A DNA stretch of 64,000 bases from Trametopsis cervina (taxonomy: Eukaryota > Basidiomycota > Agaricomycetes > Polyporales > Irpicaceae). The position numbers and the translations under genes were made by a program. Shown here piece by piece: positions 59,457 through 64,000 of the stretch. Where the stretch lies: assembly GCA_022385755.1 (NCBI GenBank), contig MU278351.1, positions 1,366,638 to 1,430,637 of the forward strand. The letters run 5' to 3'. Every line of letters starts with the position of its first letter. Positions within the stretch are counted from its first letter, which is position 1. A model generated the notes under the pieces. That model worked only from the letters and a program-made list of their open reading frames with translations. It did not search any database and was not told where the DNA came from.

Positions 59457-60837
59457 ATGAAGTACTCTGCCCCTCTTTCCTCTGTTCTTGCATTCGTTGC
59501 AGGCGCCTCCGCTGGAACTACCATTTGGTCAGGTTCCTTTAACGCCTACCCGACTGTTGCGGCTTTCGATAACTGTACGTCAGCGAGTCATGAGGAAGGA
59601 GAACAGTGATCTAATCTTCCTACAGGGTCATGGTCAAACCAAGTTGGTGAATACCAATGGGTGAGTGCGATACCCAGTTTAGACATACGTATTCTCATGG
59701 TCCTAATTTGTAGTACATCCATGGCAGCCAGCCAACCAGCCACTACCTCGCCCTGGACCCCAGCTACAAGAACCCTGCTGACACAGCCGAGACCAATGGA
59801 TTGAGAGTAACTATCGACTCAACCGCAACGTGGAACTCGCAGATGGAGCGGTATGTCGAAAAACAATTGAACAGCGCGTTTCTTGCTGACGCTATACAGC
59901 GCTGAGCTCATCCCACAAACGACCGCCAACCTGGGTCAAGGAAACTTGTTCTACCACTTCTCCATCTCCCACCCAACCACCAACCCTCCCGAAGTAAGTC
60001 TATTGGTACATGCAATGTAACACGTGTGCCTGACTTGGATTCCTTAGTCTACTCTGGAGCATCAAATCTTGTTCTTCGAGTCCCACTTCACGGAACTCAA
60101 GTACGGTGTTGGACCAAACAACACGAACCTCGAATGGCACGTCGGGGGTCAACCACAGTGGGGCGTTCCATTCACCGCCGGTGTATGGTTCAACTTTGCC
60201 TACGACATTGATGTACGTATCCTACCTTCAGCGACTGCTTTCCACTTGACTCATAAGTTGTGAAGTTCACTGCCAAGACTGTTGGTCTTTGGGCCTCTCA
60301 AGGCAGCGCTCCACTCGTCAAGGTGGCGTCCAACCGCGCTGCTGCAACCTCTACAAACTCTGAGGACTTCCACGTCGGTGTGCTCCGTATTGTGAACGAT
60401 GCCGTACGAGAGGACTTCTACATCTCTGGTGTCTACATTGAGTCTGGTCCAATCACCACCGCGATTGGCAATGGTGCCTCCACGCCGCCACCTCCCACCT
60501 CACCGACCTCGGTGCCGCCGAGCAGCCCTCCCCCGACATCCGCACCGACCTCTGCACCGCCGACCTCTGCACCCCCAAGCTCGACACCAACCACGAAGAC
60601 CACAACTGCGTCTGGCCCTGCGCAGACCCACTACGGCCAATGCGGCGGTGAGTAATAAAGATCGCCAAGTTCAAAGCGTATCCGTAACTAACTTGCAACA
60701 GGCACTGGATACACCGGCCCCACCACATGCGCTTCTCCATACACGTGCACAGCCATCTCCGCTCCGTACTACTACCAGGTATGTCTTCAAACGCTTGTTG
60801 ATGTACGTCAGTCCTAACGTCTTTTCAGTGCTTGTGA
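59457..60837 (+). CDS. Secreted GH131 beta-glucanase with C-terminal CBM1
   Basis: Start MKYSAPLSSVLAFVAGASA (signal peptide). The catalytic domain, of the fungal GH131 family (broad beta-1,3/1,6 and beta-1,4-glucanase activity), shows GTTIWSGSFNAYPTVAAFDN, WSWSNQVGEYQWYIHG, SHYLALDPSYKNPADT, GLRVTIDSTATWNSQMERAE, LFYHFSISHPTTNPPE, HQILFFESHFTELKYG, WHVGGQPQWGVPFTAGVWFN and EDFHVGVLRIVNDA. A Pro/Ser/Thr linker (STPPPPTSPTSVPPSSPPP) leads to a complete CBM1 cellulose-binding module ([23 protein letters not shown] ... YYYQCL) with its Gln, Cys and aromatic residues split over three exons. Stop at 60835-60837. About 330 residues. GH131-CBM1 is typical of white-rot and litter fungi. All parts intact. 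Confidence 0.92.
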
Positions 60838-61340
60838 TCGCATCGCCGTCGGCTACTATCCTGGCTGTGTCGGTGATGTATCAGTAGTTGTATACAAAAA
60901 CTCCTCTGCCACCAATATATTTACATTGGCAAAACTGAAACTCACGACTGTCATTACTGCCGTGGTACGCCAAAGACACAGCCAGTGTTTGCTCGTTTCG
61001 CTGGCTATATTAGACGCGGCTTTTCATACACGATCCCTCGATCCTGACTTGCTGGTCTAAACGTCAGCATTGGCCTCGGCGGCAACGTTGGGTGATGGCC
61101 TGACAGTTAAGACGAGCAGCTTTTGTCGGCTGCTGAACTTGGCCCTTGGCCACAATTCTGGCCCATAGCCATCCTAAGTCAATTCCAAAAAATGATCTTT
61201 GTTTCTGTGGCCATGGCCCACTTCTCCGTCGTAGTCTTCAGTGCTATAAAGAGCACGCTCCTATTCCGACATGACACTAGCTCCTCCCGATCAAGACCGC
61301 GTACATAGACTGTGACACTAACATAGAAGAAGGCTTGAAG
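60838..61340. other. Intergenic: GH131 3' flank and promoter of hypothetical gene
   Basis: About 500 bp. TATAAAG at 61245-61251, flanked by an imperfect GCTATAAAGAGC palindrome, is 90 bp upstream of the next ATG and is the likely TATA box. Nothing else seen. Confidence 0.45.
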
Positions 61341-62003
61341 ATGGTGAGTCACTAGCGCGTGCTGAAATGCATCCTACTTACGTGGATGAAACTATAGGAC
61401 GGTATCGATGAATTGGCATACGCAGTTCTGGACGCAGCTGCTAGTTCTCATCCTCTGAAAGGCTGCTCTTTCCTTGACATGAGCGTTGATTCGGAGCTGA
61501 ACAATCTGAGGCTCACAAACACAACGTTCAAGGAAACCATCCAGCGCCTCACGAAGACCGCGGAGACAGTGCACGGCACAATGGAATGCTTGTATCCCGG
61601 AACCTTGGAGATCATCGAGACTGCTCCGGATGGCATTTCCCAATGGCTGATGTCTCAGGATATCAAGGTCTTTATGCAGCAGCACGGCGCGCACATAAGA
61701 AGTCTCGCTATACACGGCGCAACTTTCGAAACTTTCGCCGATCTGTTCGCTTTCCTGGGCCTCTTTCCGTCTGTGCAAAAATTGGACCTCAAACAGGTTG
61801 CCTGCGGAAACGCAGGCCGTGTCGAGATTGAGCTTGAGATTGAGGAGCGATATACAGTTGGCCCTCAACCTGGACGTCGCGTGCCTACCGGCCCACAATT
61901 GCAGCTCATAACCACTTTCAAGTGCGCGGATGAGAGCGAAATCACTCATTGGCTGTCGCATAACAGTTGCGGCCAACTTGATAACTTGAAGGGCATTGAG
62001 TAG
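61341..62003 (+). CDS. Hypothetical protein, LRR/F-box-associated-like
   Basis: I do not recognise a family. Exon 1 is the bare start codon (61341-61343), immediately followed by a canonical intron 61344-61397 (donor GTGAGT, acceptor CTATAG); exon 2 (61398-62003) completes 202 residues: DGIDELAYAVLDAAASS, MSVDSELNNLRLTNTTFKET, ISQWLMSQDIKVFMQQHGAH, IRSLAIHGATFETFADLFAF, LGLFPSVQKLDLKQVACGN. The last two look like leucine-rich repeat units of F-box-associated proteins. The end is GQLDNLKGIE, after which the frame stops; a different frame downstream (ELLIVSGLFLESIYRCRDSS) would read on naturally, so the gene may be C-terminally truncated. Its TATA box at 61245 supports a real promoter. Confidence 0.5.
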
Positions 62004-62876
62004 AGCTCCTAATTGTCTCGGGGTTGTTCCTCGAGAGCATTTATCGGTGTCGAGATTCATCTAGACTGTGGATACACTAATAGTAAGTCTTACGTTGAAT
62101 TGCACCTTTGCTAAACTCACGGAGTCCTCAGGAGTGAAAGAATCTCGTTGTCCCGCCTCCCATTAAATACTTTTCTCGAGGTGTTGTAATTATATGGAAT
62201 TTGAATCCTCGTAGGGGGACTGCAGTCCGTCTTTGTATTATGTGAACTCGGCAGGTACTTCTGTAGAACACTCAGTGCTGCTCAGTAGGAGCGAGTTAGT
62301 GTTCCTGTTCTCAGGAGCAAGGATGCATAAGGTAAACATAAGGCGACTCGCTATAAGTTTCGTCAGTACCTGCCTGTGAAAACGCATAGAGCGAGGGAGG
62401 TCACGCGAACACTGAAACACCTGAGGTCTGGGCGTCGATAGTCGTTGGTCTTGTCACCAACATGCTTCGAGCGTTCGCGTCACTGGGTAGCGTAAATGCG
62501 CAAAGAGAAACTCGAACTCACCATTACGGATTTATGACCAGTAGCAGTGTACATGATGGCGCGGGGACTATGTGCTCAACGAGGGGACCCGCGAAATCAA
62601 GGAAAGTATGGTGACTATTGCAATCACTTACTACGATATCATATCGGCTGAGGAGGTTTTCAGGCGTGCAAGTTGTGATATCAATCCAAACGAAAAGAAC
62701 TGAAGCACCAAGTTTCTCGTAGGTAACGGGGAGCGCATGGTCTGACAGGCGCTTGCGAGGGTCTCGGCATTCGCCGTGGGACTTACTAGTTGTGGCTGCA
62801 AGGTTTCAAGCCACAGCCGACCACTGCCCGTTTACAGCGCTCATCCCCGCCAGGCCCGACACTTCAAGACTTCAAG
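62004..62876. other. Intergenic before RPL17, with one coding-like minus-strand open frame
   Basis: About 870 bp. The minus strand is open at 62805-62524 (94 codons, bounded by stops at 62806-62808 and 62524-62526, no ATG). It reads SKSHGECRDPRKRLSDHALP, VTYEKLGASVLFVWIDI, TTCTPENLLSRYDIV and FLDFAGPLVEHIVPAPSC, with a GTAAGT donor after DIV. It looks like an exon of an unidentified gene, or a remnant, rather than random sequence, but no start, partner exon or family was found. Confidence 0.35.
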
Positions 62877-63738
62877 ATGGGTATGTCCCCGAAATTATGC
62901 TGGTATAATCGACGACCGCTGACCCTTACGATGCAGTTCGCTACGCCGCCGCCGCCGTTGCCACAAATCCCGAAAAAAGTGCAAAATATCCATCTCATTG
63001 TGTCGTTCGTGGAGGCTGATCAGTGTCTTTGAATCCACAGCTTCCCGCGCGCGCGGGGAGTACCTCCGTACTCACTTCAAGAACATGCGTGAGGTCGGCG
63101 CCGCACTCACAGGTGCGTTATGATAAGCCGAGCTGTAAACATAGCGGATTCTGACTGGTGGTGGTGTGTACAGGTCTCAAGTTGACCAAGGCATACGCAT
63201 ACCTCGGAGATGTTTCCGAGCACAAACAAATCATTCCTTTCCGTCGATTTGCTGGAGGTGTTGGACGTGCTAGCCAGGCAAAGCAGTTCAAGGCGACACA
63301 AGGTACGTTCCGCTGTACTTAGTTTGAATGCCTAGTTTGACAGTCTTCCACAGGTCGCTGGCCGGAGAAGTCTGTGAAGTTCATCTCCCGTCTCCTCAAG
63401 AACGCCGAGTCAAATGCAGACGCAAAGAACTTGGATGTTGAGGACCTCTACATCAAGAGCATTGTCATTCAGCAGGCTCCCGTACGTTCCCTCAGAACCT
63501 TGAGACTCAGATCGAACTCACACCGGTCCCCGTATAGAAAACCCGCCGTCGCACATACCGTGCTCACGGTCGTATCAACCCTTACCAGGGACACCCTTGC
63601 CACGTCGAGATCATTCTATCAGCAACCGACTCCGAAGTCGAGCGGGCGAAAGACAAGGACGCTGTTGCCAAGTCAACGTTCGCAGGGCTCAACAGACGGC
63701 AAGTAGCTCGCAGGCGTATCGAGGCTGCCCGCGCATAA
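62877..63738 (+). CDS. RPL17: 60S ribosomal protein L17 (uL22)
   Basis: Six exons (62877-62880, 62937-62978, 63041-63112, 63174-63302, 63354-63481, 63538-63738) join to 576 nt, 191 residues, in frame. Reads [132 protein letters not shown] and RRIEAARA, the eukaryotic uL22 signature along its full length. Exon 1 holds only the start codon plus one base; introns this close to the ATG are common in fungal ribosomal protein genes. The second intron uses a non-consensus donor GTGCAA, but it is the only GT that restores NPEKTSRARGEY. Encodes a core protein of the large-subunit peptide exit tunnel. Confidence 0.97.
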
Positions 63739-64000
63739 TACGCCGGGTTGGGGTTCGGGAGTGTTGGATACTGTGCATTTGTCGGCAAGTGCACTGTATT
63801 GATGAGCTGTTTCTATCACTATCTCCATGTATATGCATTGCCGTTATGCCATGCCACGAAAACGGTAGAAAGTGATGCGCTCGAAGCTGAAGCGTGAAAA
63901 TGCTCCCTCTGGATGTCGAGGTAATTTGCTGCTGAACCTTGCTTTCAAGCTCGACTACTCGATGTTCCGAACACTAGCAATTTACAAGCGCCCTCCATGC
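63739..64000. other. RPL17 3' flank to window edge
   Basis: 262 bp of AT-balanced sequence; no feature recognised. Confidence 0.4.

Overview
The window is nuclear DNA of a filamentous basidiomycete, most likely a plant-matter-degrading Agaricomycete. Genes are cut by many short (about 50-75 bp) GT-AG introns with CTNAY-like branch points. The gene content (Gad8/Ypk-type kinase with an N-terminal C2-like region, Rictor/Ste20, Csc1 channel, prohibitin) is fungal. Three secreted carbohydrate-active enzymes, one with a CBM1 cellulose-binding module, point to a wood- or litter-decay lifestyle. No prokaryotic operons, CRISPR arrays, rRNA or convincing tRNA genes were seen. All functions come from reading conserved motifs by eye; no database search was possible.

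Layout, left to right: NCA2-type mitochondrial protein (+, 3-1782, may continue off the left edge); mitochondrial phosphate carrier (-, 1949-3366); F-box/LRR-like protein (-, 4177-6248); PQ-loop vacuolar amino-acid transporter (-, 7044-8288) divergent from prohibitin-2 (+, 8522-9866); MSH5 meiotic MutS homologue (+, 10184-14258); a doubtful small spliced gene; AGC kinase Ypk1/Gad8 (+, 15498-17630); secreted SGNH/CE16-type esterase (+, 18710-20233); VAP/Scs2 ER tether (-, 21589-23004); full-size ABCB transporter (-, 23976-28620). Then comes about 8.4 kb with no convincing gene (28.6-37.0 kb), which contains three consecutive arrays of diverged direct repeats (30.8-34.7 kb).

After that: GH10 endoxylanase (+, 37025-38371); UbiA prenyltransferase (-, 38926-40247) and class-I-like O-methyltransferase (-, 41275-43247), with a possible relic of a flavin monooxygenase between them, which together look like a small or decaying meroterpenoid-type locus; a C2H2 zinc-finger protein (+, 44707-46275); Cu/Zn superoxide dismutase with an N-terminal membrane anchor (-, 46545-47372) divergent from the TORC2 scaffold Rictor/Ste20 (+, 47648-52962); complex I NDUFS4 subunit (-, 53171-53901) divergent from a Csc1/OSCA mechanosensitive channel (+, 54105-59048); GH131 glucanase with CBM1 (+, 59457-60837); a short hypothetical gene (+, 61341-62003); and ribosomal protein uL22/RPL17 (+, 62877-63738).

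Functional themes: mitochondrial function (NCA2, phosphate carrier, prohibitin, NDUFS4); TORC2 signalling (scaffold and its AGC-kinase effector about 30 kb apart); plant cell-wall breakdown (CE16, GH10, GH131); a possible specialised-metabolite pair (UbiA + O-methyltransferase). The least ordinary parts are the repeat block at 30.8-34.7 kb, the prenyltransferase/methyltransferase neighbourhood, and the micro-exon structure of the PQ-loop gene.
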